64,000 nt of DNA, taken from contig JAYFNT010000009.1 of assembly GCA_034933285.1 (NCBI GenBank), positions 62,001-126,000 of the forward strand. The letters run 5' to 3'. The notes beneath the pieces are model-generated. The model searched no databases and had not been told where the DNA came from. It worked only from the letters and a program-made list of their open reading frames with translations. Origin of the DNA: RPRC01 sp034933285 (GTDB lineage Bacteria; Desulfobacterota; Desulfuromonadia; Geobacterales; Geobacteraceae). Position 1 is the first letter of the stretch. Each line of letters begins with the position of its first letter. This document shows, in pieces, positions 52,399 through 61,159 of this stretch. The position numbers were made by a program, and so were the translations under genes.

Positions 52399-53261
52399 AC
52401 GTGGGAGACCACCGCAACGACCTCAGAAACTTCATACTCGATACACGGACACTTCCGACTTTGCCGGGAATTGTCTCAAAGCTCAATTCACTGGTGGAAA
52501 ACAACAAATCCTCCTTGCATGAAATGGCCCGACTTGTATCATCGGACCAAGTGATTTCCGCGAGGATTCTGCGGCTTGCTAACTCCCCATCATACGGCTT
52601 CTATCGTGTTTCCACAATATCCAACGCAATGATATTGCTGGGAGTTGACGTTGTGAAGAGCCTTATACTGAGTTCGTCGATTTTTGAAATCATGGAGAAC
52701 AGCATCCTGGGGCTCTGGGAACATTCACTTGGAGCTGGTGTTGCGGCGAACATCATTGCAAAGCGTCTAAGGTTGCCGGAATGCGAAGAAATATCAACCG
52801 CGGCTCTCTTGCACGACATAGGAAAGGTCATAATTCGACTCAAGCTTGAAGAAGAATATGAAAATCTTTTGCGAAACAATGAGGAGAAAGGAACTGCCTC
52901 CGATTTTATCGAAAGACAGAACTTCGGCACCGACCACGCCGAAGTCGGTGGCTGGCTTGCACAGAATTGGAATCTGCCTGAAAAATTGTCGGTGCCCATC
53001 AGATACCATCACAATGTGGATGAAACTGAAATTCATAAGACCAAAGCAAGTGTCGTGCATATGGCCGATGTGTTGATAAATGCAAGCGGTTTCAGCCAGG
53101 AGGGGAATACGTGTGTTCCGCGAATTCAGCCAGCAGCCTGGAGTAAATTGGGGATGAACGAGGTCATTCTCGCAGAAATCGTAGAAGAGCTGGAAGACAA
53201 GCTGGTGGATTTAAAAAATTTCAGCATGGAGATTCATGCGACAGATGAAAAGCAAACGTAG
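52395..53261 (+). CDS. HDOD-domain signalling protein
   Basis: 288 residues, an HDOD domain over most of its length (LPTLPGIVSKLNSLVENNKSS near residue 20, LVSSDQVISARILRLANSPSYGF, AALLHDIGKVI). HDOD is a relative of HD hydrolases; the HD pair itself is kept in LLHDIGK. HDOD proteins act in bacterial signalling, often next to GGDEF proteins, as here. It starts inside the end of the previous gene. Confidence 0.88.
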   Translation: MNVGDHRNDLRNFILDTRTLPTLPGIVSKLNSLVENNKSSLHEMARLVSSDQVISARILRLANSPSYGFYRVSTISNAMILLGVDVVKSLILSSSIFEIMENSILGLWEHSLGAGVAANIIAKRLRLPECEEISTAALLHDIGKVIIRLKLEEEYENLLRNNEEKGTASDFIERQNFGTDHAEVGGWLAQNWNLPEKLSVPIRYHHNVDETEIHKTKASVVHMADVLINASGFSQEGNTCVPRIQPAAWSKLGMNEVILAEIVEELEDKLVDLKNFSMEIHATDEKQT

Positions 53262-54165
53262 GATTACAGTATTCTCCACTGACCCGCCACTTGCTGCCAA
53301 CCTTGACATCCGGCTTCAGAGCAGGGGGTATCATGTTCTGGTTCACTCACAGATAGCGACCCTTCTCGGTTTCGTATATACCGACCCGCCAGACCTCATC
53401 ATTATCGATCTTTCTTCATATGACGACGATATCAGGGCGCTGATACACAATCTCAAATCCGATTGCTATTTTAACGTCATCCCTGTTCTCGGTCTTATAC
53501 ACGGCGGCGAGGTTGAAAGCTTTCCTTGGGATGAATTCCTGTTGGATGATTTCGTCTTTCTGCCAATCCGTTACAGCGAACTCTTTGCCCGCATATCACT
53601 TTCAATAAAAAGGATTCAGCGGGTTTTCGATAACAATCCCCTGACGAGACTGCCTGGAAACACTTCGGTCCAGAAGGCCATCGAGGATGCAATCGGCAAG
53701 CCTTTTGCCGTCTGTTACATAGATATCAATCACTTCAAGCCTTACAACGACGTCTATGGTTTCACACATGGTGACGAGGTTCTGAGAATGCTCGCCAGAA
53801 TAATGTTCAATGCGGTAAAGGAATCCGGCGGAGGTTTTGCCGGGCACGTGGGTGGCGACGACTTCGTTTTCGTTGTCAGCATTGATCGTGCTGAGTCGGT
53901 ATGCAAGACAATCATTGAAAATTTCGACACAATTTCAGTTGACTTGTTTGACGCCCCGGAAAAGACGAAAGGTTATTTTGTCAGCATCAACCGCAAGGGG
54001 CAGGAAGAAAAGTTTCCACTGTTATCAATAGCCATTGCGATAGTACCAACGGATTTCCCGAAAATAAAGCACTGCGGAAAGGTCGCTGAAGTCGCAGCCG
54101 AACTAAAGAAGATGGCGAAAAAATCCGAGAAAAGCAGTTACCTTATCGACCGGCGCAAACAATAG
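53236..54165 (+). CDS. Receiver-like plus GGDEF-domain protein (GGDDF)
   Basis: 309 residues. The first 125 look like a response-regulator fold (RITVFSTDPPLAANLDIRLQ, PDLIIIDLSS with Asp, FLPIRYSELFARI), with a changed acidic pocket. The second half is a GGDEF domain with DINHFKPYNDVYGFTHGDEV and the signature GGDDF, so it may still make c-di-GMP; there is no RxxD inhibitory site before it. It overlaps the HDOD gene by 26 nt. Confidence 0.82.
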   Translation: MRQMKSKRRITVFSTDPPLAANLDIRLQSRGYHVLVHSQIATLLGFVYTDPPDLIIIDLSSYDDDIRALIHNLKSDCYFNVIPVLGLIHGGEVESFPWDEFLLDDFVFLPIRYSELFARISLSIKRIQRVFDNNPLTRLPGNTSVQKAIEDAIGKPFAVCYIDINHFKPYNDVYGFTHGDEVLRMLARIMFNAVKESGGGFAGHVGGDDFVFVVSIDRAESVCKTIIENFDTISVDLFDAPEKTKGYFVSINRKGQEEKFPLLSIAIAIVPTDFPKIKHCGKVAEVAAELKKMAKKSEKSSYLIDRRKQ

Positions 54166-54169
54166 GCTC

Positions 54170-55129
54170 ATGATGGAAAGTGTTTTTGCTCGAGACATGC
54201 AATATTTCCCGATCCTGGTGGTTGAGGACAATGCTCTGATGCGCATTGCTCTCGAGAATGATCTGCGGCAAATGGGTTGCCTTGTGGTGTCGGCAGAGAA
54301 CGGAAAACAGGCCATGGACATGATGGCTTCGTCCCACTTCCCGATAATAATTACCGACATGATCATGCCTGAAATGGACGGGATTGAGCTGTGCCGCGCA
54401 ATCAGGAAAGGAAAATTCGAGAGTTATGTTTACCTGATAATGATCACTTCGCAGGATACGAAGGAAGACATGATAAGAGGCCTTGAATCAGGCGCGGACG
54501 AATACCTGATAAAACCTGTCGACCGCAGTGAACTGACGGTGAGGCTGAAAACAGCGGTGCGCATTCTTTCGCTTGAGTCTTCGCTTCGCAAAAGCTATGA
54601 AGAGATAAAAGCGCTTTCCGTCAAGGATTCCCTCACGAAGGTTTTCAATCGCGGCTATCTGGATGAGTATCTTGTACATGAGGTAAAAAGAGCTTACCGA
54701 TTCGAGCGTTCACTGGCCATTATCATGTTCGATATCGACAAGTTCAAACTTATCAACGATACCTTCGGTCACGCCGCAGGCGACCAGGTGCTGATGGACT
54801 GTGCATGGCTCATGAACATATCCATACGCCAGGAAATCGACTGGATCGCGCGTTATGGCGGGGAAGAGTTTACGGTAGTTCTTCCTGAGACACCTGTCCC
54901 TGGAGCGAGGATTGCGGCAGAGCGGCTCAGAAACAAGCTGGAATCACACTTTTTCGTGGCAGGCGGCATGGAGTTGCAGGTGACGGCCAGTTTCGGGGTC
55001 GCGGGTTTCACTCCTTCGGGATCGAAAGAAGATCTTGACATGGCGGCAACTCTGCTTGCGAAGGCTGACCAGTGCCTTTACAGGGCAAAGAAAGAAGGCA
55101 GAAACAGGGTCGTTTCCGCCCGTGTGTGA
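54170..55129 (+). CDS. PleD-like response regulator with GGDEF domain
   Basis: 319 residues: receiver (about 14-130) with the phospho-Asp in ITDMIMPEMDG and the Lys in YLIKPVDRSEL, then GGDEF (about 155-315) with DIDKFKLINDTFGHAAGDQ and GGEEF. This should be an active diguanylate cyclase switched by phosphorylation. The usual RxxD inhibitory site is QEID here. It lies 4 nt after the previous gene. Confidence 0.92.
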   Translation: MMESVFARDMQYFPILVVEDNALMRIALENDLRQMGCLVVSAENGKQAMDMMASSHFPIIITDMIMPEMDGIELCRAIRKGKFESYVYLIMITSQDTKEDMIRGLESGADEYLIKPVDRSELTVRLKTAVRILSLESSLRKSYEEIKALSVKDSLTKVFNRGYLDEYLVHEVKRAYRFERSLAIIMFDIDKFKLINDTFGHAAGDQVLMDCAWLMNISIRQEIDWIARYGGEEFTVVLPETPVPGARIAAERLRNKLESHFFVAGGMELQVTASFGVAGFTPSGSKEDLDMAATLLAKADQCLYRAKKEGRNRVVSARV

Positions 55130-55197
55130 TTTTGCGCCTTTATTTACATCACTCCCTTGAATAGAACTTTCATTTGCCGCACATTCTGAAGCTCAGG

Positions 55198-56331
55198 TCA
55201 TTCCCTGTTCTTTTTCTTTTCACCTTCTCCGTACTCAGCCAGAAAATTCTCCTTGTAGCTGGAAAATCGGTCTTCTGCGATGGATCTGCGGATTTCGGAC
55301 ATCATGTTGAGATAGAAATGGACGTTGTGAATGCTGGCCAGGATGGCTGAAAGCACTTCGTTCGATACGAACAGGTGGTGCAGGTATGCCCGGGAGAAGT
55401 TTGCGCAGGTATAGCAGGTGCAATTGGGTTCAACCGGGTAGAAATCCCGTCTGTATTTGCGGTTGGTGAGGCGAATCTTGCCCCTGTTCGTGAACAGCGT
55501 GGCGCTTCTCGCGTAGCGGGTGGGTATGACGCAGTCGAACATGTCCATCCCCCTTTCCACGCTTTCCAGGATGTCTTCAGGCAGGCCTACCCCCATGAGA
55601 TAACGCGGTTTGTCTGATGGAAGATGGGGAGCGGTGAACTCAACGACCTTCTTCAACAGCTCCAGTCCTTCACCGACACTTACGCCGCCGATCGCGTAGC
55701 CCGGGAAATCCATTTGCACCAGCTCCCGCGCGCATATTTCGCGGAGGTCTTCATAGATGCTTCCCTGGACGATGGCGAACAGTGCCTGGTCAGCGCGTGT
55801 ATGCGCTTTCCTGCATTCTTCGGCCCAGCGGAGCGTCTTGCGCGTTGATTGCGCAGCGTATTTTCTGTCGCTGGGGTAGGGGATACATTCGTCAAATGCC
55901 ATGATGATGTCTGCACCGAGACTTTCCTGAATGGCCATGGCACGGGAAGGGTCCAGGTATATTTCCTCCCCGGTGATCTCGTGCTTGAAGAACACCCCGT
56001 CATCCGTGATGCGTTTCTTTGGAAGTGAAAATACCTGGAAACCTCCCGAATCGGTCAGAATGGGGCCGTCCCATCCCATGAAACGGTGCAGTCCGCCTGC
56101 TTTTTCCACCAGCTGTTCACCGGGACGAAGATGGAGATGGTAGGTATTGCACAGAATTATCTGCGCTTCACATTCGGCTACCTGCCGGGGAGTCATGGCC
56201 TTCATTGCAGCATGGGTTCCCACAGGCATGAATATGGGGGTCTCGATAACGCCGTGGGGTGTGTGGAGCACACCGCAGCGTGCCGAACAGGAACTGTCCT
56301 CGGACAGGAGTCGGAAGGTGAAATGCTTCAT
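55198..56331 (-). CDS. tgt: Queuine tRNA-ribosyltransferase
   Basis: 377 residues. It swaps guanine 34 for preQ1 in tRNAs with GUN anticodons. Visible motifs: DSGGFQVFSL, MAFDECIPYP with a catalytic Asp, FDCVIPTRYARSATLFT with the nucleophile Asp, and the zinc ligands CTCYTC with a later His. The length is normal. It is alone on the minus strand here, divergent from sdhC. Confidence 0.95.
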   Translation of the reverse strand: MKHFTFRLLSEDSSCSARCGVLHTPHGVIETPIFMPVGTHAAMKAMTPRQVAECEAQIILCNTYHLHLRPGEQLVEKAGGLHRFMGWDGPILTDSGGFQVFSLPKKRITDDGVFFKHEITGEEIYLDPSRAMAIQESLGADIIMAFDECIPYPSDRKYAAQSTRKTLRWAEECRKAHTRADQALFAIVQGSIYEDLREICARELVQMDFPGYAIGGVSVGEGLELLKKVVEFTAPHLPSDKPRYLMGVGLPEDILESVERGMDMFDCVIPTRYARSATLFTNRGKIRLTNRKYRRDFYPVEPNCTCYTCANFSRAYLHHLFVSNEVLSAILASIHNVHFYLNMMSEIRRSIAEDRFSSYKENFLAEYGEGEKKKNRE

Positions 56332-56355
56332 ATGCTATCCAGTCGAAAACCAAGG

Positions 56356-56385
56356 TTGACAATAACCAGGTTTTATTGATAGATT
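56356..56385 (+). promoter_or_regulatory. Sigma-70 promoter candidate for sdhCAB
   Basis: TTGACA, 18-nt spacer, TAGATT, about 170 nt before the sdhC start. Confidence 0.4.
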
Positions 56386-56558
56386 TCTCGTTTCGATTTT
56401 GAACATGCCTTTATTATCAGATAGCAGACGGAAAAGCAACTGCACTTCTTGTGTTTAACCTGTCAAAAGGTCGGCAAATCATCGAAGTGGATCCGCTCCC
56501 GGATAAATCTGGATTTCAAGACATTCAAATAAAAGAAATGAGAGAGGAGAGTCCTCAG

Positions 56559-57176
56559 TTGGCTAACAAGAACATGTATACTTTTTTCCTTCGGCGAATA
56601 CACTCCATCACCGGGGTGATTCCAATCGGCGCTTTTCTGTCCGAGCATTTTTTTACCAACAGCTTTGCCATGTTCGGGCCGGAGGTGTACAACTCCAAAG
56701 TTGAATTCTTCATGGGGTTGCCTTACATCCTGCTGATAGAGATTGCCCTGATATGGATTCCGATACTTTTCCACGGAATATACGGCTTTTATATCATTTA
56801 TACTGGTGATGCCAGCGCATTCCGTTACCGCTTCGCCCGGAACTGGATGTATGTGCTGCAGAGGGTAACCGGGATAATAGTCTTCCTGTTCATTTGCTAC
56901 CATGTTTATGTCACAAGAATCTCAGGTCTGATAACCGGTCAGCATGTCAGCTTCGAGCTTGTGCAGAACAGCCTGCAGAACCCGGCCGTTCTTTCTTTGT
57001 ACATCCTCGGTATAGTGTCTGCTTCCTATCATCTGGGCAACGGACTGTTCGGGTTTTTCATAACATGGGGTATCACCATCGGCGAAAAGACACAGAAAGC
57101 AGCAAGTTTATTTTGCGGACTCGTTTCCGTCTGCTTGACGGTTTTCGGACTCGCGGCGCTGAGCTATTTCGTGTAG
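56559..57176 (+). CDS. sdhC: Succinate dehydrogenase/fumarate reductase cytochrome b subunit
   Basis: About 205 residues with five membrane helices, a B-type (one-subunit, diheme) anchor like those of B. subtilis and Geobacter. Candidate heme His residues appear in FLRRIHSITG, LSEHFF, ILFHGIYG, FICYHVYVT and ASYHLGNG. The start is unclear: TTG 56559 has GAGGAG 8 nt upstream, while ATG 56538, ATG 56574 and GTG 56451 are options. It anchors the SdhAB pair to menaquinone. Confidence 0.88.
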   Translation: MANKNMYTFFLRRIHSITGVIPIGAFLSEHFFTNSFAMFGPEVYNSKVEFFMGLPYILLIEIALIWIPILFHGIYGFYIIYTGDASAFRYRFARNWMYVLQRVTGIIVFLFICYHVYVTRISGLITGQHVSFELVQNSLQNPAVLSLYILGIVSASYHLGNGLFGFFITWGITIGEKTQKAASLFCGLVSVCLTVFGLAALSYFV

Positions 57177-57243
57177 CCGACGCCTGTTTCCATTTACGGA
57201 CTTAACTGGTGTTCATCCGGAAACTCCATCCGAACACTATGCA

Positions 57244-57421
57244 GTTTCCAAATCGGAAGCGAGGATTTTTTCGTCCTGACAAGAAACTTTTGCCCGTAAA
57301 AGTTGACAGCGAAGGCTGACAAAACCAAGGGGTTGCGCGGAGGCATACTCAAGTATGTCGCACAAGCAAGCCCGCCGGTTGACACCGTCAGGGCGGAAAA
57401 AGACCGTTTCCATCCGGAAAC
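57244..57421. repeat. Palindromic intergenic element between sdhC and sdhA
   Basis: Begins with GTTTCC-N5-GGAAGC and ends with the hairpin GTTTCC-ATCC-GGAAAC. Inside, TTTTTCGTCCTGAC (57267-57280) is mirrored by GTCAGGGCGGAAAAA (57387-57401), and CATACTCAAGTATG is a near-palindrome. The whole could fold into one long stem in the sdh transcript. It looks like a dispersed repeat of the genome rather than a promoter. Confidence 0.5.
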
Positions 57422-57442
57422 TAACTGATCAGGAGTTAATGC

Positions 57443-59215
57443 ATGACTAACAGAATAATAATAGTAGGTGGCGGCCTTTCAGGTTTGATGTCGGCAATAA
57501 AAGTTGCTGAAGCGGGTTGCCATGTTGATCTTTTTTCGCTGGTTCCGGTAAGAAGATCCCATTCCGTCTGTGCTCAGGGCGGTATAAACGGCTGTGTCCA
57601 GCCGACCCGCGAAGGGGATTCGCCTGACGAACATTTTGACGACACCATCTACGGAGGCGATTTCCTTGCCAACCAAACGCCGGTCCGCAACATGTGCCAT
57701 ACCGCGCCTTCCATAATAAAGCTTATGGACCGCATGGGTGTCATGTTCAACCGCACTCCGGAAGGTAATCTGGATTTCCGCGCATTCGGGGGAGCAAAGT
57801 ACCGCCGCACCGCATTTGCCGGAGCGACCACCGGCCAGCAGCTTCTTTACGCCCTGGATGAGCAGGTAAGGAGATTCGAAGTGGAGGGAAAGATCAGAAA
57901 GTTCGAATTCTGGGAATTCCTCGGTGCGGTTATCGGTGATGACGGAATCTGCCGGGGCATATCCGCGCTTGACATGAGAACCATGGAGGTCCACGTTTTC
58001 GCGGGCGATGCCGTGATCATGGCGACCGGCGGACCGGGCGTTATTTTCGGCAAATCCACCAATTCGGCCATCAATACCGGCACAGCTGCCGCAACCCTGT
58101 ATACCCAGGGTGTAAAGTACGCCAACGGTGAATTCATCCAGGTTCACCCGACAGCCCTGCAAGGAATCGACAAGCTGCGGCTCATGTCCGAATCGGCGCG
58201 GGGAGAGGGCGGGCGTGTCTGGACCTATAAAGACGGCAAGCCATGGTATTTCCTGGAGGAAAAATATCCGGCCTATGGAAACCTGGTGCCCAGGGACATC
58301 GCAACACGGGAGATTTTCCATGTTTGTGTTGATATGAAGCTGGGTATCGACGGGAAAAATCAGGTATACCTCGATCTCACCCATCTTCCGGCCGAATTCC
58401 TGGACCGGAAGCTCGGCGGCATACTTGAGATATATGAGAAATTCATGGGAGAGGATCCTCGCAAGGTGCCCATGAGGGTGTTCCCGGGCGTTCATTACTC
58501 CATGGGGGGCATGTGGGTGGATTATGACCAGATGACCAATATCCCCGGCCTGTTTGCGGTGGGAGAATGCGATTACCAGTACCACGGCGCCAACAGGCTC
58601 GGCGCCAACGCACTTCTTTCCTGCATATACTCAGGAATGGTTGCAGGTCCAGCCGCGGTGCGGTTCGGCAAGGGGTTGGAAAAATCAGCGCTGGACATCG
58701 ACATTTCCTTCTTTGACAGTGAAAAGCGCCGTCATGAGGAGGAATTTGCTGATATATTCCGCATGGATGGTCCGGAGAACCCGTACTGTCTGGCCCGTGA
58801 GCTGGGTGAACTCATGACTGAGAACGTGACTGTAGTCCGGTACAACGACCGCCTGCGCAGAACTGACGAACATCTCCGTGAACTGCAGGAACGATGGAAA
58901 TTCATCGGAGTGCCCGACACGTCCAGGGGTACTGCGAATCAGGCTGCCCAGTTTACCAGGCAACTCGGTCACATGCTTGATCTTGCGCGGGTTATCACTG
59001 TAGGAGCTCTGCTTCGCGACGAATCCAGAGGAGCACATTACAAGCCGGATTTCCCTGAAAGGAATGACGAAAAATTCCTGAAAACGACGATAGCCGAATA
59101 TTGCGCCTCGGGTCCGAAAATTACCTACGAAGAGGTTGACCTGAAGCATATTCCGCCAAGACCGAGAGTATATAATGTGGAAAAGAAATCAGGCAAAACC
59201 GGAGGAGGAAACTGA
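57443..59215 (+). CDS. sdhA: Succinate dehydrogenase/fumarate reductase flavoprotein subunit
   Basis: 590 residues. FAD site GGGLSGLMSAIKVAE, covalent-FAD His in RRSHSVCAQGGING, substrate residues HPTAL and SESARGEGG, and the C-terminal RGAHYKPDFPERND are intact. In this group the enzyme can work in both directions, as succinate dehydrogenase or fumarate reductase. It stands 266 nt after sdhC, a large gap filled by a palindromic element. Confidence 0.95.
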   Translation: MTNRIIIVGGGLSGLMSAIKVAEAGCHVDLFSLVPVRRSHSVCAQGGINGCVQPTREGDSPDEHFDDTIYGGDFLANQTPVRNMCHTAPSIIKLMDRMGVMFNRTPEGNLDFRAFGGAKYRRTAFAGATTGQQLLYALDEQVRRFEVEGKIRKFEFWEFLGAVIGDDGICRGISALDMRTMEVHVFAGDAVIMATGGPGVIFGKSTNSAINTGTAAATLYTQGVKYANGEFIQVHPTALQGIDKLRLMSESARGEGGRVWTYKDGKPWYFLEEKYPAYGNLVPRDIATREIFHVCVDMKLGIDGKNQVYLDLTHLPAEFLDRKLGGILEIYEKFMGEDPRKVPMRVFPGVHYSMGGMWVDYDQMTNIPGLFAVGECDYQYHGANRLGANALLSCIYSGMVAGPAAVRFGKGLEKSALDIDISFFDSEKRRHEEEFADIFRMDGPENPYCLARELGELMTENVTVVRYNDRLRRTDEHLRELQERWKFIGVPDTSRGTANQAAQFTRQLGHMLDLARVITVGALLRDESRGAHYKPDFPERNDEKFLKTTIAEYCASGPKITYEEVDLKHIPPRPRVYNVEKKSGKTGGGN

Positions 59216-59216
59216 A

Positions 59217-59966
59217 ATGGGCGACAAACAAATACGCCTGAAGATAAAGCGCCAGGAAAAAGCCGGAGCCAAACCCTATTGGGAAGAGTTTGTCGTTCCA
59301 TATACTCCTGGACATAACATAATTTCCGTATTGATGGAGATTCAGAGAAATCCAGTGAACGCCAAGGGCGAGAAAACCACCCCGGTAGTTTGGGAATGCA
59401 ACTGCCTGGAGGAGATCTGCGGCGCGTGTACCATGCTTATAAACGGGCAGGTCAGGCAGGCTTGCTCCGCGCTGGTGGACACCATAGGAACTGACATAAC
59501 CCTGGAGCCCATGTCCAAGTTCCCCACAGTCCGTGATTTGCATGTGGATCGGCAGGCAATGTTCGAAGCGTTGAAAAAAGTAACTGCCTGGATACCTGTC
59601 GACGGGACGTACGATATGGGTGAGGGCCCGCGCATGGCGCCAAAGGACCAGGAGGAGGGATACAGGCTTGCCAAGTGCATGACGTGCGGATGCTGCATGG
59701 AGGCCTGCCCACAGTTCAACAACCATTCCACTTTCCTGGGACCTTCTCCTATTGCCCAGGTACGGCTTTTCAACTTGCATCCGACCGGCGCAATGCACCG
59801 TAACGAGCGGCTTGAGACATTAATGGGCGAGGGCGGCATTGCTCAGTGCGGAAATGCCCAGAACTGTGTGAGAATGTGCCCGAAAGAAGTACCCATCACC
59901 AAGACCCTGGCAGAGTTGAACAAGGATGTGAATCGTTACGGAATACTGGGACTGCTGAAAAAATAA
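59217..59966 (+). CDS. sdhB: Succinate dehydrogenase/fumarate reductase iron-sulfur subunit
   Basis: 249 residues with a [2Fe-2S] domain (CNCLEEICGACTMLING and a fourth Cys in QACSAL) and two further cluster motifs CMTCGCCMEACPQ and CGNAQNCVRMCPKEVP. GAGGAGGAAACTGAA precedes ATG 59217, one base after sdhA ends. It passes electrons from FAD to the cytochrome b. Confidence 0.95.
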   Translation: MGDKQIRLKIKRQEKAGAKPYWEEFVVPYTPGHNIISVLMEIQRNPVNAKGEKTTPVVWECNCLEEICGACTMLINGQVRQACSALVDTIGTDITLEPMSKFPTVRDLHVDRQAMFEALKKVTAWIPVDGTYDMGEGPRMAPKDQEEGYRLAKCMTCGCCMEACPQFNNHSTFLGPSPIAQVRLFNLHPTGAMHRNERLETLMGEGGIAQCGNAQNCVRMCPKEVPITKTLAELNKDVNRYGILGLLKK

Positions 59967-60000
59967 GGAGAGGGGAACGTTCCGCTCCCCATTGTTTCCA

Positions 60001-60175
60001 CCTGAATCCGTGACGCATTCGCGCCTTAACGGGCGGGTAATGCCTCTTGCTTTTGCATTACAGGCAGTTCAGGCCACCCGCCGATGTTCACTTAGCGTAA
60101 CGGGCATGAAACGAAGTCAGCGACATTGGGCCCCGGCATACCGCCCGCAAGGCGGTCAGGCGTCACGGATCCAGG
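60001..60175. repeat. Long imperfect inverted repeat (MITE-like or structured RNA element)
   Basis: The left arm 60001-60044 (CCTGAATCCGTGACGC ... CGCCTTAACGGGCGG) is mirrored by the right arm 60135-60175 (CCGCCCGCAAGGCG ... GCGTCACGGATCCAGG) with few mismatches. About 90 nt of non-matching DNA lie between the arms. It ends 52 nt before the Cas6-like gene. No transposase is seen. Confidence 0.6.
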
Positions 60176-60227
60176 TTCCATTTATCGTGCCATCGGAACC
60201 GTCGAACAGACACAGGGGGCATATACC

Positions 60228-61157
60228 GTGGACCTGCTCTTAACCAGGCTTGAATTTATTCTTCGCCTCCACTCCGATCAGTGCGCAGATCATATAATGG
60301 AGCGTCTGAAAAGGACGTTCCGTGAATCATTCCGTGAAAAGACGTGCAGACATGGCGGCAATTGCGAATATTGCGAAAGTGCATCCATTTGCCCATTCAT
60401 GCTGGTTTTCGGACAGACCCTGGCGCTCGATCCTGACGCTTTGAGAAGACACCAGAAGCCCCCTTTCCCTTTTGTTTTTGAACTGCGACAGGACCCCGCA
60501 CGAATGAAAAGTGAAGACTCATTCAAGCTCGGTCTGGTTCTGGCTGGTTCAGCGATCAATCATGTTCAGGAGATCTGCACGGCTCTCATGGATGTATTCC
60601 GGTTTTCCCCTGATCTTTCTCTTGTCGGAATCGACTCTGTTGACTGCTCAGGCTTTTCCAACCCGGTTCTGACCGGAAACAGCTACATTTCATTCGACAG
60701 GCTTGCAACAATGTCGGTGGAAGACATACTTGCCGTCTCAGTTCTTTCTCCAGATCACGTCAACCTGAACTTCCTGACACCATTGTGCATCGTGCAGGAC
60801 GGTACGGCTATCAGGGAATTCTCCTTTTCGAAATTCATCACGTCCCTGCTCAGAAGGATATCGTCACTCGCTTACTATTATGGCGGAAGTGTTCCGGGAC
60901 TGGATTACAAGCGTCTATCCGCCTTGAGTAAAGAAATGAGAGTCTTTGACAGCAACATCAGTTATTTTGGCAGGACGGGATGGAAGAAGGAAGGATTGCT
61001 CGGATCATGCCTTGTGACCGGCGATCTGTCTGAATTCCACCCGCTGCTGCTTCTGGGGGAATACCTTCATTGCGGCAAGGGGGCGGCTTACGGTATGGGG
61101 AGTTATGTAATCGTTCGTGATAATCTGTCGACTCATGACTCACTGAACGAAGTTTGA
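60228..61157 (+). CDS. Orphan Cas6-like RAMP protein
   Basis: 309 residues resembling the Cas6 group of CRISPR repeat endoribonucleases: an N-terminal Cys cluster (CRHGGNCEYCESASICPFML), PPFPFVFEL, a first RAMP fold (FKLGLVLAGSAINHV), TPLCIVQDGTAI, LLRRISSLAYYYGG, and the Gly-rich C-terminal loop HCGKGAAYGMGSYVI. GTG 60228 has AGGGGG upstream and is chosen over the longer frame. There is no CRISPR array or other cas gene in the window, so it may process another RNA or serve a distant array. A catalytic His is not assigned with certainty. Confidence 0.75.
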   Translation: MDLLLTRLEFILRLHSDQCADHIMERLKRTFRESFREKTCRHGGNCEYCESASICPFMLVFGQTLALDPDALRRHQKPPFPFVFELRQDPARMKSEDSFKLGLVLAGSAINHVQEICTALMDVFRFSPDLSLVGIDSVDCSGFSNPVLTGNSYISFDRLATMSVEDILAVSVLSPDHVNLNFLTPLCIVQDGTAIREFSFSKFITSLLRRISSLAYYYGGSVPGLDYKRLSALSKEMRVFDSNISYFGRTGWKKEGLLGSCLVTGDLSEFHPLLLLGEYLHCGKGAAYGMGSYVIVRDNLSTHDSLNEV

Positions 61158-61159
61158 TC

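Noticed and set aside
59966..60227. Short CRISPR-like repeats next to the Cas6-like gene
   Set aside because: There is one long inverted repeat, not regularly spaced direct repeats with spacers.
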